From: Catonia carolina
Lineage: Eukaryota > Arthropoda > Insecta > Hemiptera > Achilidae
Assembly (NCBI GenBank): GCA_035578175.1
Contig: JAQMRL010000006.1
Location: 60,009,001 to 60,073,000 of the forward strand
Direction of reading: 5' to 3'
Length of the DNA: 64,000 nucleotides
The notes below the pieces were generated by a model that was not told the origin of the DNA, made no database searches, and saw only the letters and a list, made by a program, of their open reading frames with translations. A program made the translations under genes and the position numbers. How positions within the stretch are numbered: the stretch's first letter is position 1; each line of letters opens with the position of its first letter. This document shows, one piece after another, positions 1-11,508 of this stretch.

Positions 1-378
1 TTTTGTCCTAAAATCATACTAAGATCGCAAACCTAAATAATCCCACTTTTACCAACTTTGATTAGAAAACACAGAAAATCACTAATTGACGCTAAACTAA
101 GCATGGTAGGAAAAATGTTTAAAATCAAAATTGTAGGATTTTAAATTTTCTACTTCAATTATACATCCTTTTGCTCTAAAAGAAAGGTAGCAATTTAAAA
201 AAAAAAAATACCATGAGAGCATAGCCCCTCCATGAATTTCAGCAGATGTGGCACTTACCCTATCTTGTAGAGCATAAAAAGAGCCAATTTTTTTAAAAAA
301 GTCATAGAAACAATTTTTGAGAAAAGCACACAAACCAAGTACAGTAAAATTTTGATAGTTTGACACTTTGTGGACTAG

Positions 379-752
379 TTGTTGTTGTTTACATCATCAG
401 CCAAAAGGCTGGTTTGAACCTGTAGAGGTTTTACTAAGTAAATCGAGGAGTGAGGTGGTTTACCATTGCCTTCCTCACTGAGTGGAAAAGTACACTTATC
501 AGCATGACAGGCCCTCTGAAAAGCATATATTTTCCACTCTGCAAATGACAATTTCACTTCATTCACCACAGGGTCTGGCTGTATAATGAAATCATTACTT
601 TGAGACAAGATAACTCTGATTAGTGTCTTTTACACCTCTACCTCTTCTGTTCTTAAATGATTCAGTCATTTAATTGGCTGACCATGTGATAAGAAACAGA
701 ACTATTTATTTTAGCCCTGAAACTAACAGATTGAGTGTGAATAATTTGACAC
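379..752 (-). mobile_element. SINE A copy 1
   Basis: This reverse copy begins (on the plus strand) with GTTGTTGTT, the complement of the (AAC)n tail. It ends at TTGACAC, about 24 bp short of full-length copies. TTTGTGGACT(T)AG flanks both sides as the target duplication. It is inserted in a degenerate family B copy. Confidence 0.9.
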
Positions 753-1075
753 ATTTGTGGACTTAGACATTGTCAAAGTATCAAAATATCGAGCTATTTA
801 GAGCATATGGCATATTGTAAATAGGAAGCATTAAGCACACAAGTTTAGTATAAAAATTGCATAATTTTAATGAATACAAACAAACTTACGCGCCCTTCAG
901 TACAATACTGTACTCAACGACATCGGAAGGGTTGGAGGATGAGGAGAAAGTGGAAAGGGATGACCTGCCTGCCAGACTGCTACTTACACCATGTCACGTC
1001 GCCTTGCCATGAGCTGTATCGAAGATGCAAAGGTTTACTGTACTGCTATAAATGACCAATTGTTAAATGACAGAT
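753..1075. other. Unidentified insert between parts of family B copy 1
   Basis: The region holds a moderately GC-rich patch (about 890-1040) but no recognisable protein or end structure. It must be an insertion, since B sequence resumes after it. Confidence 0.4.
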
Positions 1076-1566
1076 TTTAATAAAAATGTTTGTGTTGGAT
1101 CCCCTTGTGGTACCTAACTTTTAACTTAAGTTCCAAGTTTTAACTTTGTACACGATTCCATTCTTCAAATTTTTTCTTCACACACAGGCCAATTACACGA
1201 AAAACAGAAAAAACATGTTTTTCTGGGTTCAGAGGGCTTGAAAATATGTATTTCCAGTGAAAATTCTATTTTGAAAAATCGACATGAAAACAATACTTTT
1301 CTTCCCTATTATTCTCATATAGAAGAAGTACAGTAAAGTATTGGTGCAGAAGAGATGTGAGAGGTTAAGGCAGGGACATGAAACAAGGCTAAATCATAAG
1401 ATGCTGGAGAAAGTTACAGAATTAATTTAGTTGGGAACTGTTTTATCAGTTGGAGAATCAGACGAGAAATTAAGTGAAATGGTGCAAAAAGCAAATGGTC
1501 TCCTTCAAATTGTGAGAAACTTAGTTAGGGATCAAGAAATTCCTCATTTTCTAAGAAAATTATGTA

Positions 1567-2480
1567 CAAAGGAGATCCAAAAAAACCGGACTGAGCGTGG
1601 GCTGCTATTAGTTGACATAGTAGAGAGTTCTCCCGCTAGATGGAGCTAGAAGAGACCTTCAACAAAATACTGCCCGTACCTGCCCATCAGTTTGTAGGTT
1701 AACGTTTAATCATAGTGTTGTGTTTCTCTTACTGTTGTCGTGTTCCATCTGCAATGTCATCAAGGCAGATTTAAAAGAACAAAGAGTGTTTGCTTCCTGC
1801 TTGAAAAATCGACAACGGTAGTTTACTAAATCCTTCAACAGGCTTTCAAGGAGGATTCTATGAGCCACACACAAGTTTTCGAGTGGTTTGGGTGCTTTAA
1901 ACATGGTTACATAAGTGTTGAAGGCTATATCCGTTCTGGGCACCCTTAAACATCTCGAAACAATGAAAACTTAAAAAAATCTGCCAAAAAATCAATGAGG
2001 ATCATCGTTTCGTGATCGACAAATTTTCTGAAGAGACAGGCGTGAGTTGGAGCTTGTGCCAGGGTATTCTGACTGAGGATTTTCAAATGAGATATGTTGC
2101 CGCTAAATTTGTTACTCGCCTTCTCAAACAGGATCAACAAAGAATTTGATTGAATTTGAATCAGGACTTGAAAAACAAGATTGAAAGTGATCCAAACTTT
2201 TTAAACAAAGCCATTACAGATGATGAGAGTTGGTGTTATGGGTATGACCCAGAAACCAAGCAAGCTTCAAACCAGTGGAAGATTGGCTTGATGTTTAATG
2301 ACGTCCCAGGCGGAACATGACAACAGTAAGAGAAACACAACTTTATGATCAAACGTTAAACAAACTGACGCCGTCTGGGAAATTGTTTGTTGAAGGTAGC
2401 CCCATGTAGCGGGAGAACTCTCTACTTCGTCTAAAAATGGCAGCGCGCTCTCAGTCCAGTTATTTTTGGGTCCCCCTTCA
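1567..2480 (+). mobile_element. Decayed mariner-like element with long inverted ends
   Basis: The element is bounded by TA at 1565-1566 and 2481-2482. Its ends are inverted repeats of about 75 bp containing GGACTGAG and TAGAGAGTTCTCCCGCTA, and further inverted similarity extends inward, so the arms reach about 170-180 bp (1567-1748 against 2311-2480). Between them lies transposase debris. It is inserted in a LINE fragment whose coding sense continues on both sides. Confidence 0.85.
1765..2290 (+). pseudogene. Mariner transposase remnant
   Basis: Broken plus-strand frames carry recognisable mariner pieces in order: a helix-turn-helix region with SHTQVFEWF, then GVSWSLCQGILTEDFQM, AKFVTRLL and finally ITDDESWCYGYDPETKQ, which contains the first catalytic Asp. 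Stops and frameshifts interrupt it, and the second and third catalytic motifs are absent. Confidence 0.75.
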
Positions 2481-2591
2481 TATAATGCATCTTTTGAGCT
2501 GATACTGACTCATGCAGCAGAAATATGGACAGGTGTATGGAACACAGGGAGTAGAATGTAGGTGACAGAAATGAAGTTTTAGAAGAGTATA

Positions 2592-3191
2592 CAGTAAAAC
2601 CTCCTTAATCTGGCATTCTATAGTCCGGAATAGTCTATAATCCGGCATCAACGGCAATAGACAAAAATTATAGAATTGCCTTCACAATGAACAGTGTAAA
2701 GTGAGCAACCCGACAGCTACCACCGACACTCAAGAGCCACAAAGCGTCACGTTTGTAAAATTTGCTGTGTCAAATAAACAATACAGTATGGCCGAAGTTA
2801 TGAACTTGCATGTAATAAAAAATGATTTTTTAAATAAAAAAATACTAGTTGTAAGAAGCAAGTAGATATTAGATCTTTTTTCCAGCCATCTACCAGTGCT
2901 GTTGCTAAAAACCACGAATAGTACAGTACTGTAGGCCTATTCAAATTTATTTCATCATGTACTGTACTTAAAAAATGCATTTTAATATTTCTCCTGTACT
3001 TATATATTGATTTATATTGTTTAAATAACCCATGTTTAAATAATAAATACATACAGTAAAAGTTTCTTGTGCAAATTGTGTTATTTTTTATACGACTCCT
3101 GTATTTTTATAAATAACCTCCATAGTCCGGAATTTCCTTTAATGCGGCAAGCTTCGAGTCCCAAACGTGCCGGATTAAAGAGGTTCTAATG
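2592..3191. mobile_element. Pogo-like non-autonomous element
   Basis: The element is 600 bp long with TA on both sides (2590-2591 and 3192-3193). The left end CAGTAAAACCTCCTTAATC and the complement of the right end, CATTAGAACCTCTTTAATCC, form imperfect inverted repeats of the Tigger/pogo type. There is no coding sequence. It interrupts the same LINE fragment as the mariner at 1567. Confidence 0.8.
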
Positions 3192-3495
3192 TACTAGGAA
3201 CAAACAAGAGACAGAAATGACGTAGGCTAATTAAGGAACAATGGTGGAGAGACAGCCTGATATTGGAGTTGAACACACAAAGCTACAATGGTTTGGTCAT
3301 GTCAGAAGGATGAAGGATTAAGGGTAGCCTAAAAGGATGCTGTACTTGTACATAAAAAAAATCAATGGAGGAGACATGGATATGAGTTGTTTTAAGACTG
3401 AGCTGAAGAAACTTGGAAAAGGGATAAAGGATCATGATGATGACTATTACTCTAACCCTGTTTTGTTTACAATTTTTATTCTAATTAATAAATTA

Positions 3496-3920
3496 CAGTC
3501 GGATCTCCATATATCGAAATTGTACGTTCCTCATAAAAAAATTCGATATATAGAAACTTCGATAAAGAGAAACGCTATTTTTTTTTTCATTATCACTGCT
3601 ACTTATATTAAGTGAGATTACTTGACCGTAACCATATTACCTTAAAACAGTATTTATTTACAATAAAGTTTGTTTTATTGTGAACACGGGTGTGAAGGGC
3701 AATTCTCCACAGAAAGAAAAACTTTTCTCTTTTGCTTAGGCATGTTTTTATCTCGTAACAGTTTTAGGTACCCATTTGAAAACATCTTCGTCGTATTTAC
3801 ATATTTTTGATCGTACATAGTATAAACGTATCACACTACCCTTGTACGTGGACCACAGTGGTCAACGTACTGACGTACTGTATTGTCACGTTGCTCTCTC
3901 TCTTCCTCCCCCCCCCACCA

Positions 3921-3969
<49 letters not shown>

Positions 3970-4166
3970 GTTTCGGATTGACTAGTGTGTCATGGAAGGG
4001 CTATATGGAGTTCTATTTATATTTTCACTAAAATTAAATTCGATATATAGAATTTGTTTTCGATATACAGAAGTATTTTTCATTTAAAATTTCACGGGAC
4101 TCAGGAAATACTTCGATTTATAGAGAATTTCGATATATAGAAGTTCGATAAATAGAGGGTCGACTG
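3496..4166. mobile_element. Pogo-like non-autonomous element with CT microsatellite
   Basis: TA flanks the element at 3494-3495 and 4167-4168. The ends begin CAGTCGGATCTCC and, on the complement, CAGTCGACCCTCTA, both followed by repeated TATCGAA motifs typical of pogo-like subterminal regions. The interior has no gene and contains a (TC)n run. Confidence 0.8.
3923..3966. repeat. (TC)n microsatellite
   Basis: About 22 uninterrupted TC dinucleotides follow a C-rich tract inside the pogo-like element. Confidence 0.97.
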
Positions 4167-4669
4167 TAATTAAGTTTTTATTAAGAATTCATTCATATTA
4201 AATAATTTAACTCGTCATAATATACTGTATATTCCTGATATTATTTTTTACGTGACAATAAAATTTATTTATTTATTTCTTGCGTAATGTTTAGTTTCTG
4301 TTAATTGTTTTGTCTTATTGTACAATTTTTTTATTATATCAGAATGTTTAATTATTCTTAATGTTTACAAAGTATCTGTATTATGTAATTCGTTGATAAT
4401 TTTGTTTTTGTAATCAATATTTTGTTAAGTAATTGTTAGGTAGTTGTGGTCACTAATGACTCATTGCTGTTGCAACCTTTAATAAATAAATAAAAACAAA
4501 AACAACTTTCTTTATACAATAGCAATTTTGTATTGTTATTTTTTATCTTTATAACTTAATTTTTGGTAATATTTTTATCAGTTGTTTATATTAGTTAAAA
4601 TGCTCTAATATGGATGCTAAAAATGATTAAGATTTTCATTTTCATTTTGAATTGTCATATATAATAAAG

Positions 4670-5070
4670 CTGCCCGTAACAGACAGGTGGAGTGTCAAAT
4701 TATTTACACTCAATCTGTTCGTTGCAGGGCTAAAATAAATATTTCTGTTTCTTATCACATGGTCAGTCAATTAAATGACTGAATCATTTAAGAACAGAAG
4801 AGGTAGAGGTGTAAAAGACACTAATCAGAGTTAACTTCTTTGAAAGTAATGAATTTCATTGTACAGCCAGACCCTGTGATGAATGAAGTGAAGTTGTCAT
4901 TTACAGAGTGGAAAATATGTGCTTTTCAGAGGGCCCGGCATGCTAATAAGCGTACTTTTCCACTCAGTGAGGAAGGCAATGGTAAACCACCTCACTCCTC
5001 ATTTTACTTAGTAAAACCTCTAGAGGTTCAAACCAGCCTTTTGGCTGTTGAACTAAACAACAACAACAAC
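4670..5070 (+). mobile_element. SINE A copy 2, full length
   Basis: The copy runs from CTGCCCGTAACAGACAGG to an (AAC)n tail. It is flanked by a perfect 11-bp duplication ATATAATAAAG (4659-4669 and 5071-5081). It retains an open frame of about 78 codons beginning MNFIVQPDPVMNEV. Confidence 0.95.
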
Positions 5071-5419
5071 ATATAATAAAGGTATATTATTTTACGAAAC
5101 AATAAAGTTTATTTAATTAATTAATTTCTCCAATTCACTTTTTTTAACTCGAGATTCATAAACATTCATCTGACAGACGTCAACGCTGGGAGATATTACC
5201 CGTAGCGAATTTTTGAGTCGGAAGGAGCAACTGTCCTTTTCAGTATTCCTCTTTTTTGTCTTTTAGTTAAGTGTTGTTCTTGTCCTCGCACGTGCAGCTT
5301 GCTTTGTTTCGGAGATAATCAATTGCTGTCGCTTATCAGACGAGTGTTTATGTATAATGTATATTGAAATATTAGGCGAATCAACGTTTGCTACTGAAGA
5401 TCAACCACAACCTGCTTAG

Positions 5420-5542
5420 GAAAGAAAGATTTGTGCCTATTGCCCTTTAAAAAAAAGAATGCCTCGCTATCAATGTAATGACTGCAAAAATTATATGTCT
5501 GTAGAACATTTTGGAAAAATTTGTTTTCAGTATTGTGAATAA
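5420..5542 (+). pseudogene. Possible piggyBac transposase Cys-rich tail
   Basis: After an in-frame stop, the frame reads ERKICAYCPLKKRMPRYQC followed by NDCKNYMSVEHFGKICFQYC and a stop. The C-x2-C pairs spaced around a basic linker resemble the zinc-binding C-terminus of piggyBac transposases. Nothing else of the transposase or its ends is recognisable nearby. Confidence 0.4.
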
Positions 5543-7129
5543 CAAAATCAATTTCCTTTTTTGTCAAATTATGTGCATACTCTCTCAGGAATGGTCGGCC
5601 TGAGTCAGTACAAGACTACACCTCACTTACACGTCATACACATCATCCTCATCTCATTGGGCCATGGGGTTGCTTATTGTTCTGAATTGAACAGATTGCA
5701 ACGTACACAAACTAGGAATTACAAAAAAAAAAAAAGTTATGTGAAAAATGTATAAAATAAAGATGAGCACAGAAATTTTTCTTTAATATTAATTTTTCTA
5801 TTTATTTTTCCGATTTTTTTGAAGTAGTCTGAGAGACGAATGTTTATGAATGCTGCTTCTGTGATGGATGTTTATAAATCTAGGGTTAAATACTATTATT
5901 TTCATTTTTATCCATTTTTACAGCCAAAAAACTATTTAAAAATAAAATGAATCAGGCACTAGTGTATTATAGATGATGTGCTTGCCTCCTTTACATTTTT
6001 ACATAACTTGATGGTAAATTTGTGTTTGGCCACCAGTGAAAGTAAGGTATAAAGTTAAAATAGAATGAAAGAATAGTGAAGTTAATCTACTATCAGACCA
6101 GCTAGAGGCCTAAGTAATGAAAAATAAATATTCCTGAAGTAGGGTGCACATTACACGTGTAATAAGAGAAAAACTTTTCATTGAATTTTCATTCTGCAAG
6201 TAATTCTGAATGTACTCTTTCAGTGAACATAACCTAAAAAATATTTATCGATCTGCAAATTACACAGTAGTTAAATCACATAAGTTAATGTTCCACTCCA
6301 TAAAGTCACTTAAAAACTAATATTTTTTTATGAAATATTTAAAAAAAATTTGGCACAAAACAAAATTTAAAATTTGTAACTTAGTGGAACCAAATGAAAA
6401 CTTTTCGTTAGATCTACACTAACTTTCTGTGAGTTTAAACACCATTATTTGTTACACACAAATCTTAGTTTAGAAACCAAAATATAAGGCACACTTTTAA
6501 ATGTATTTGAAACTCAGTGGAAAGTGCATGTTTCTAACATAACCCTACAATACAGAAAATCCTAAAAGTAAATAACAACCTGTGAATTTGCTGCCTTTTG
6601 TTTTCTGTTGCGATTCTGATTCCAAATTAGTTTCTGATGTACGTAAATAATTTTCAGACAGGTTATTTTCTTTCGGAAATGCCATCTCAAACTAGAACAT
6701 GAATAAAATTCAAACCCACGAGAATTGTAGGTTAAAAGTAAGTAAACAACGACAACGATTTAATAACAGTAGACTGCACAATAGCAAGAAGCGCACTTAC
6801 AATTAAAGTTGTTTTCGAAAATACATTCAGTGTACGTGGGAAACTCCGTTCATTTCTATCATTGCAACAAACTTGGAAAAATAAATTTGATTTAATACAA
6901 TATTTGCTGAAAATCAAACTAATATAATGTTTATGTATTAAATAAAATCATCATTGCTCTCCAGGTATGTTTGTTCGATTCAATTATACTATATATGATA
7001 TTATATATAACGGATTTTAATTCTTAGTTTATTTCAATTAATGAATGAATGATCAGAATGAAAACAATACAAGGAAATAGTATTTTTTTCACACGCTAGT
7101 AATACGATTATTCCAAATTTCACCACTGC
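5543..7129. other. AT-rich intergenic sequence upstream of the gene
   Basis: Apart from the candidate retroposon at 5563-5735, I see no gene, repeat family or end structure. Short open frames have no recognisable content. Confidence 0.5.
5563..5735 (+). mobile_element. Candidate retroposon fragment with poly(A)
   Basis: A block of less AT-rich sequence containing GGGCCATGGGGTTGCTTATT ends in an A-run (5721-5735). It looks like a LINE 3' end or SINE but is single-copy in this window. Classification is uncertain. Confidence 0.35.
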
Positions 7130-7437
7130 AACCTTGGGGCGTTGTCCTCGTTCAGTTTGTCAGTCACAGGAGTAATGGCTAGCTGTTGTGATTATCTTAA
7201 ATTTTGTCAACAACCAATTCGTTAGATTTGATAAAAAAGATAACTTCGCACTTATGTTTGTGATATGTAACAATATTTTGTTAGTAATTTTAAAACGGTT
7301 ATTTTAACATATTTTTTACGCGTATTTTATTTTAAACGAATAAATTTTATAGAAATGGGTATCGTATTGTATTATATTGATGGGCAGGTTTCATGAAGGT
7401 TATGGTGGCATGAAAATGCCAGCTGTCTATTTTATTA
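7130..7437 (+). promoter_or_regulatory. Candidate promoter and 5' leader of the app-like gene
   Basis: This stretch is less AT-rich than its surroundings and lies just before the first coding exon. It contains two copies of the arthropod initiator-like TCAGT near 7152-7164. An upstream ATG at 7175 opens a 16-codon frame that terminates before the main start. No TATA box is obvious. The assignment rests on position and composition only. Confidence 0.3.
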
Positions 7438-7670
7438 ATGATTTCAAATCCTGACAGCTTATATAATTGTGTTTATACTGAAATTCCTGTAGATGATAAA
7501 ATTACTGATGTTCAATCGAAGATGACACATGTTACCAGAAAATGGGAATTATTTCCTGGGAGGAACAGATTTTGGTGTGATGGCCGTATTATGATGGCCC
7601 CACAAACCAGTGTCTTCTTTGTTACTGTTGGCCTTATCTGCTGTACTTCTACATTATTTTTTTACTACGA
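7438..7670 (+). CDS. app: ZDHHC palmitoyltransferase (app-like), coding exon 1
   Basis: This is the first coding exon of a DHHC S-acyltransferase, which attaches palmitate to cysteines of membrane-associated proteins. It encodes residues 1-77 plus two bases of codon 78. The family-typical stretch [18 protein letters not shown] is followed by a hydrophobic segment at about residues 57-77 (TM1). The exon ends at a consensus donor, gtaagt, at 7671. The ATG at 7438 was chosen because an in-frame TGA lies at 7411 and no in-frame ATG lies between; its start context is weak. The junction with exon 2 reads FFYY-D-CPYL, the expected family order. The exon could be preceded by non-coding exons outside what can be recognised. 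Homology to Drosophila app and human ZDHHC9/14/18 is from family knowledge, not a search. Confidence 0.9.
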
Positions 7671-7942
7671 GTAAGTAACTGTTAATGTATTTTTTACTTT
7701 TAACTGTCTAGATATAAGTTTTATACTTAGTTACTTCCCTGTTCAGTCTCAACAGGTTATAGCAAGTTTGGTCTCAATGTTTCCTTAAACTGCAATTGTT
7801 TGTGTATTTATTATCAAAATATAATATGACAGTCTTGATGTAGTATTTCGTCATGTATAGTTCTTGAATTTAGATAAGGTTTAAGATAATACTTAATTAT
7901 TTGTTGAATTCATTCTTTACTATCAAGAGTAGGTTATAAATA

Positions 7943-8866
7943 AGAGCAGGCGTTCCACAGGGGTCAGTTTTAGGTCCAATTCTGTTTCTATTGTACATTA
8001 ATAGGTTACCAGAAGTCATACCTAATGGCAGAGCTTTGTTGTTTGCTGATGATACTTCAGTAATCAGTAACAGTTCACTGGTAGATGCTCTTGAAGTAAA
8101 TACACATGTTAACATAGAGTCCGTAGTGCAGTTCTTGAATCAAATGTTATTAACAGTTAATGGGAAAAAGTGTCAGTACTTGCAGTTCAAAAATAAACAT
8201 AACGTTAAAGAAAGTAGAGAAGTGGATGTATTTATTCATAATAATAGTTTAGAGCATGTAGAAACAGTGAAGTTCCTGGGCGTATCTCTAGATAGATCTT
8301 TGTCTTGGGACTTCTATACCAATCAAGTTTGTAGTAAAATATCATCTGGGGTATTTGCACTAAAACAAATCGCCAGATTAAATGATAAAAAATTACTAAT
8401 GGCAGCTTATTATGGCCTCATTCTGTCTCATATCCGGTATGGTATTTTAGTATGGGGTAATTCTAGCATGGGTAATATGAATAGGGTTTTTAAAATTCAA
8501 AAGAAAGCTATTAGGTGTATGGTGGGAGCTAAACAGCTAACCTCATGCAGGCCACTATTTAAGGAGCTTAAATTGCTTACAGTTCCCTGTCTCTACATTT
8601 TTGAGGTGATTATGTATGTTAGGCAAAATAATTTTATGCAGAATTTCAATGTTCACAATCATAACACGAGAAACAGGTATGATTATTATGTGGCTAATCA
8701 CTCCACAAAATTGTTTGAACAAAAACCTACTTATGCAGGGAGAAAATTCATAAATAAATTACCCCAATCTTTAAAGTGTTGTGAGGATTTGAATTCCTTT
8801 AAAAAAAATGTAAAAAATTACTTGATCGGTGAAACTTTTTATAGCGTACAAGAATTTCTTTCTTGA
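7943..8866 (+). pseudogene. Jockey-like reverse transcriptase, 3' part
   Basis: Coding begins in the middle of the reverse transcriptase with RAGVPQGSVLGPILFLLYIN and continues through the catalytic LLFADDTSVIS (FADD at 8042-8053), VKFLGVSLDRSLSW, LILSHIRYGILVWGNS and a C-terminal tail ending at a TGA at 8864. The frame is open throughout but has a stop just upstream (7937), where 5' truncation occurred. The fingers and endonuclease are missing, so it cannot be active. Confidence 0.9.
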
Positions 8867-8954
8867 TAGTAGTGATACATAGTGTGTTTCCTATATGTAT
8901 TTCAGGTGTTACATCTGACGACATGTCCTATACTCCTACTGGAGTCTCCAGGGC

Positions 8955-8957
<3 letters not shown>

Positions 8958-8986
<29 letters not shown>
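8958..8986. repeat. Poly(A) run
   Basis: The A-run is the tail of the Jockey-like insertion at 7905-8986. Confidence 0.95.
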
Positions 8987-8988
<2 letters not shown>

Positions 8989-10734
8989 TTTTGAAATGTA
9001 AAATACTATTGTTAAGTGATTATATCAAATTGGTTATAGTGACACATTTTTCTTTTAATGTGTTTATCTTTTGGTGGCATATTACCCGTTTCATCATTAT
9101 TATTATTTGAGATGTAATTGTTACTGGGTCATTTCATATTGGTTCAACCAAAACGAGTGACTTTCTCACAAACCATCTCAAATTTTGATGAAACTTGGCT
9201 TATTTTTAGTTCATAAATGCGTTACCATACTTAATTTTAACCCTTTATTGTAATCAGTTTTTACTTTATAGGCTTTCAAAGCTTTTTGAAGAATTTGATG
9301 TTTATGACAATCTCATGTCACAAAATGAGGCTTTAGTAAATAGTTGTAAAATGTTTATTTACCATCAGATATCTGTGAAAATTTCCAGTTGTATAATATT
9401 TTAAACTATAAGGGTGTTTAAAACAAATCTAGGACAATATCTGCGGGTCAAATCATTGTGACAGATGTCTTATTTCATCTTTGTAGGTTGTTTTGGTTAA
9501 AAACCAGTGGTTCAGTGTTAAATTATGTAGTGTAAAAGGAAATGGGATCTATCTATACACAGAAAACCTCAAATGATCCGGAAAATCCAGATCAGATTGG
9601 TAGACTTTTTTTATTTACTATAATGTTCACATAGGTATATTGTGGACAATTCAATCTGGCACAACTCTTGCTCTACGTGTACACACAGATCCGCATAAAG
9701 TATATCCACAACCTATTCTTTCAACAAGGTCTACAAATTTTAATGTGTACGCAAATACCTACAACCTTATTTCAATGTACAAACATACAAATAATTATTT
9801 CATTTTAAAATATGTGTTTAATTTCATCCAGTAAAAATTTAAAATAGCCTGTAAATAACAAGAACTAAACTGCAAAATCTCACTAAACTATACTCTACAG
9901 ATGCACGCTACTAATTAAAAAAATATTTTATAATGAACAGAAAAATCATATAATATGAAAACAAATTAGTCACATCATAATGTCGGACAGATTATTATTA
10001 ATAACAACAGTGAAAACAAAGCGTAGTGACCGTGTGTGAGTCGCATATTACAGTAGCGATTGTATACTTTTGTGACTGTACTGTTGTTGCATGGCGAGGG
10101 GCGAAGAGTGGAGTAGCTAAACACTGAAGCTGCTTGTGCCAATTCGAATTGTCAAAGGTATAATAATTTTTAACTATGATTGCAAGAACGTAACTGTAAG
10201 AACGCCAAACATTCACTTTTTGTTCTGAGTAAAGGAACATTTCCTGCATAGATTGTGCAATAAATTATGATAATAAAATGCTTTTTTCGAGTTAAAGAAA
10301 GTTATGATAAAGCGTTTGCGTGACTGTGGTTCATTGAAACGCCACATGTATTTGAAATAGATGATAGTGGACCAATTCTATGTTAATATATTAAGTGAAA
10401 AGTTATTTTGATATTTTTTAATGTCTTTTAAACAATTCAATGTAATTTTATTACAAAACATGGGTTTTTATTGTTATAAACGGCTAAGTCTGCGTGTTTA
10501 AGGATTTTTTTGGCTTATTATCCGGATTTAAGGATTTTTTTGGCTTATTATCCGGATTTTTGATTTTCGGAATTGCCTTTGATCCCAGTTTTGAGTGGGA
10601 AAACGAATTGTACTGTATATAAAAAAGATCAGGGATTTTTGTTGAGTTTGATCTCAGCTTCCACTGGACTGATTCCAAACAATACTTTTTTTTAAATTCA
10701 ACTCTCAATATGCAAATGTGGAATCACCTATTCA
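8987..10734. other. Intron 1 sequence with eroded transposon ends
   Basis: GGGTCATTTCATATTGGTTC at about 9127 resembles the terminus of element E, and TCCGG-rich ends near 9570 and 10550 suggest a decayed pogo-like element. No coding sequence is recognisable. Confidence 0.35.
10500..10558. repeat. Two tandem 30-bp units
   Basis: AAGGATTTTTTTGGCTTATT plus ATCCGGATTT occurs twice in a row. The surrounding TTATCCGG sequence and the nearby CTGTA suggest a pogo-like end. Confidence 0.8.
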
Positions 10735-11508
10735 TTGGTACTACATTTTTTATGCTCTACAAGATAGGGTAAGCGCCAAGTCTTTTAAAATTCTTGGGGG
10801 GCCATGTACTTTGTAGGAATTTTTTTTTAAGATTGCACCCTTATATGCATTCTAAAGCAAAAGTATATGTAATTAAAGTTGTAGAACATTTAAAAACTTA
10901 TAACTTTTTTCAAATAATTTTTTCTACAATGCATAGTTTAGCGTCAATTCGTGATTTGCTGTATTTTGCTCATCAACGTTTTTATAAGAATGGGTTTTTT
11001 AATATTATGGCCTAAGTATGCATTTTACGACAAAATTTTCTATAATCAAAGTTATAGAAAATAAAAAAATCTGGTGTGAAACACTCACACAACTTTCTCT
11101 TGCCAATGCAAATTATTAATAATAAACCTAACATTATTAATAAAATATTAGAAATAAACAAAAACTAACCTCAAAAACATAACCTTATTTTAATCATGAG
11201 TGAATGACGCAAAATGAAAATCGAACTCAATTTGGCTTAAAAAAAACGGAAAATCACACTTTCACGCTAAACTAGACTCTGTAGAGAAAAATTCTCTAAA
11301 TAAAAGTTTTAGATCTCTTAATTTTCTATAAATTTTATTATATACACTTTTGTCGTAAATGCATACTAAGGCCGAAATGTTAAAAAAATCAATTTTTCTC
11401 ACGTTTTCGTGAGAAAAAAACAGAAAATCGCAAATTACCGCTAAACTAAGCGTTATACAAAAAAAAGTTTGAAATAAAAGTTGTAGGTTTTTAAATTCTC
11501 TACTACTT

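Larger units (their letters stand above)
1..1335 (+). repeat. Family B copy 1, degenerate and split
   Basis: B sequence is recognisable at 1-345 (GACGCTAAACTAAGCA, CCTATCTTGTAGAGCAT) and at 1076-1335 (AAAAATCGACATGAAAACAA). SINE A copy 1 and about 320 bp of unidentified sequence (753-1075) lie between. The left end is outside the window. Confidence 0.7.
1338..3490 (+). mobile_element. LINE C-terminal fragment split by two DNA transposons
   Basis: Coding pieces on the plus strand are collinear: LGTVLSVGESDEKLSEMVQK and RKLCTK up to 1566, then HAAEIWTGVWNTGSRM from about 2500, then KLQWFGHVRRMKD from about 3280. The mariner at 1567-2480 and the pogo-like element at 2592-3191 lie between them. 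The frame has stops and shifts. A family resemblance to the fragments at 14455 and 15420 is visible. Confidence 0.7.
7905..8986 (+). mobile_element. 5'-truncated Jockey-type LINE with poly(A) tail
   Basis: The insert ends in an A-run at 8958-8986 and starts shortly before the coding fragment. TTGTTGAA just upstream and TTGTTTTGAA just after the tail may be the target duplication. It lies only 235 bp downstream of the exon-1 donor, in the same sense as the host gene. Confidence 0.75.

Noticed and set aside
1765..2290. A SETMAR-like histone methyltransferase
   Set aside because: The matching part is only the mariner transposase moiety; there is no SET domain.
3807..4031. A proline/serine/leucine-rich peptide
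   Set aside because: It is a translation of a TC microsatellite inside a pogo-like element.
4840..5076. A conserved small host protein of about 78 residues
   Set aside because: The same sequence recurs in many dispersed copies bounded by target duplications, so the frame belongs to SINE A.
10500..10558. A CRISPR-like or regulatory array
   Set aside because: There are only two adjacent units without spacers, in a eukaryotic TE context.
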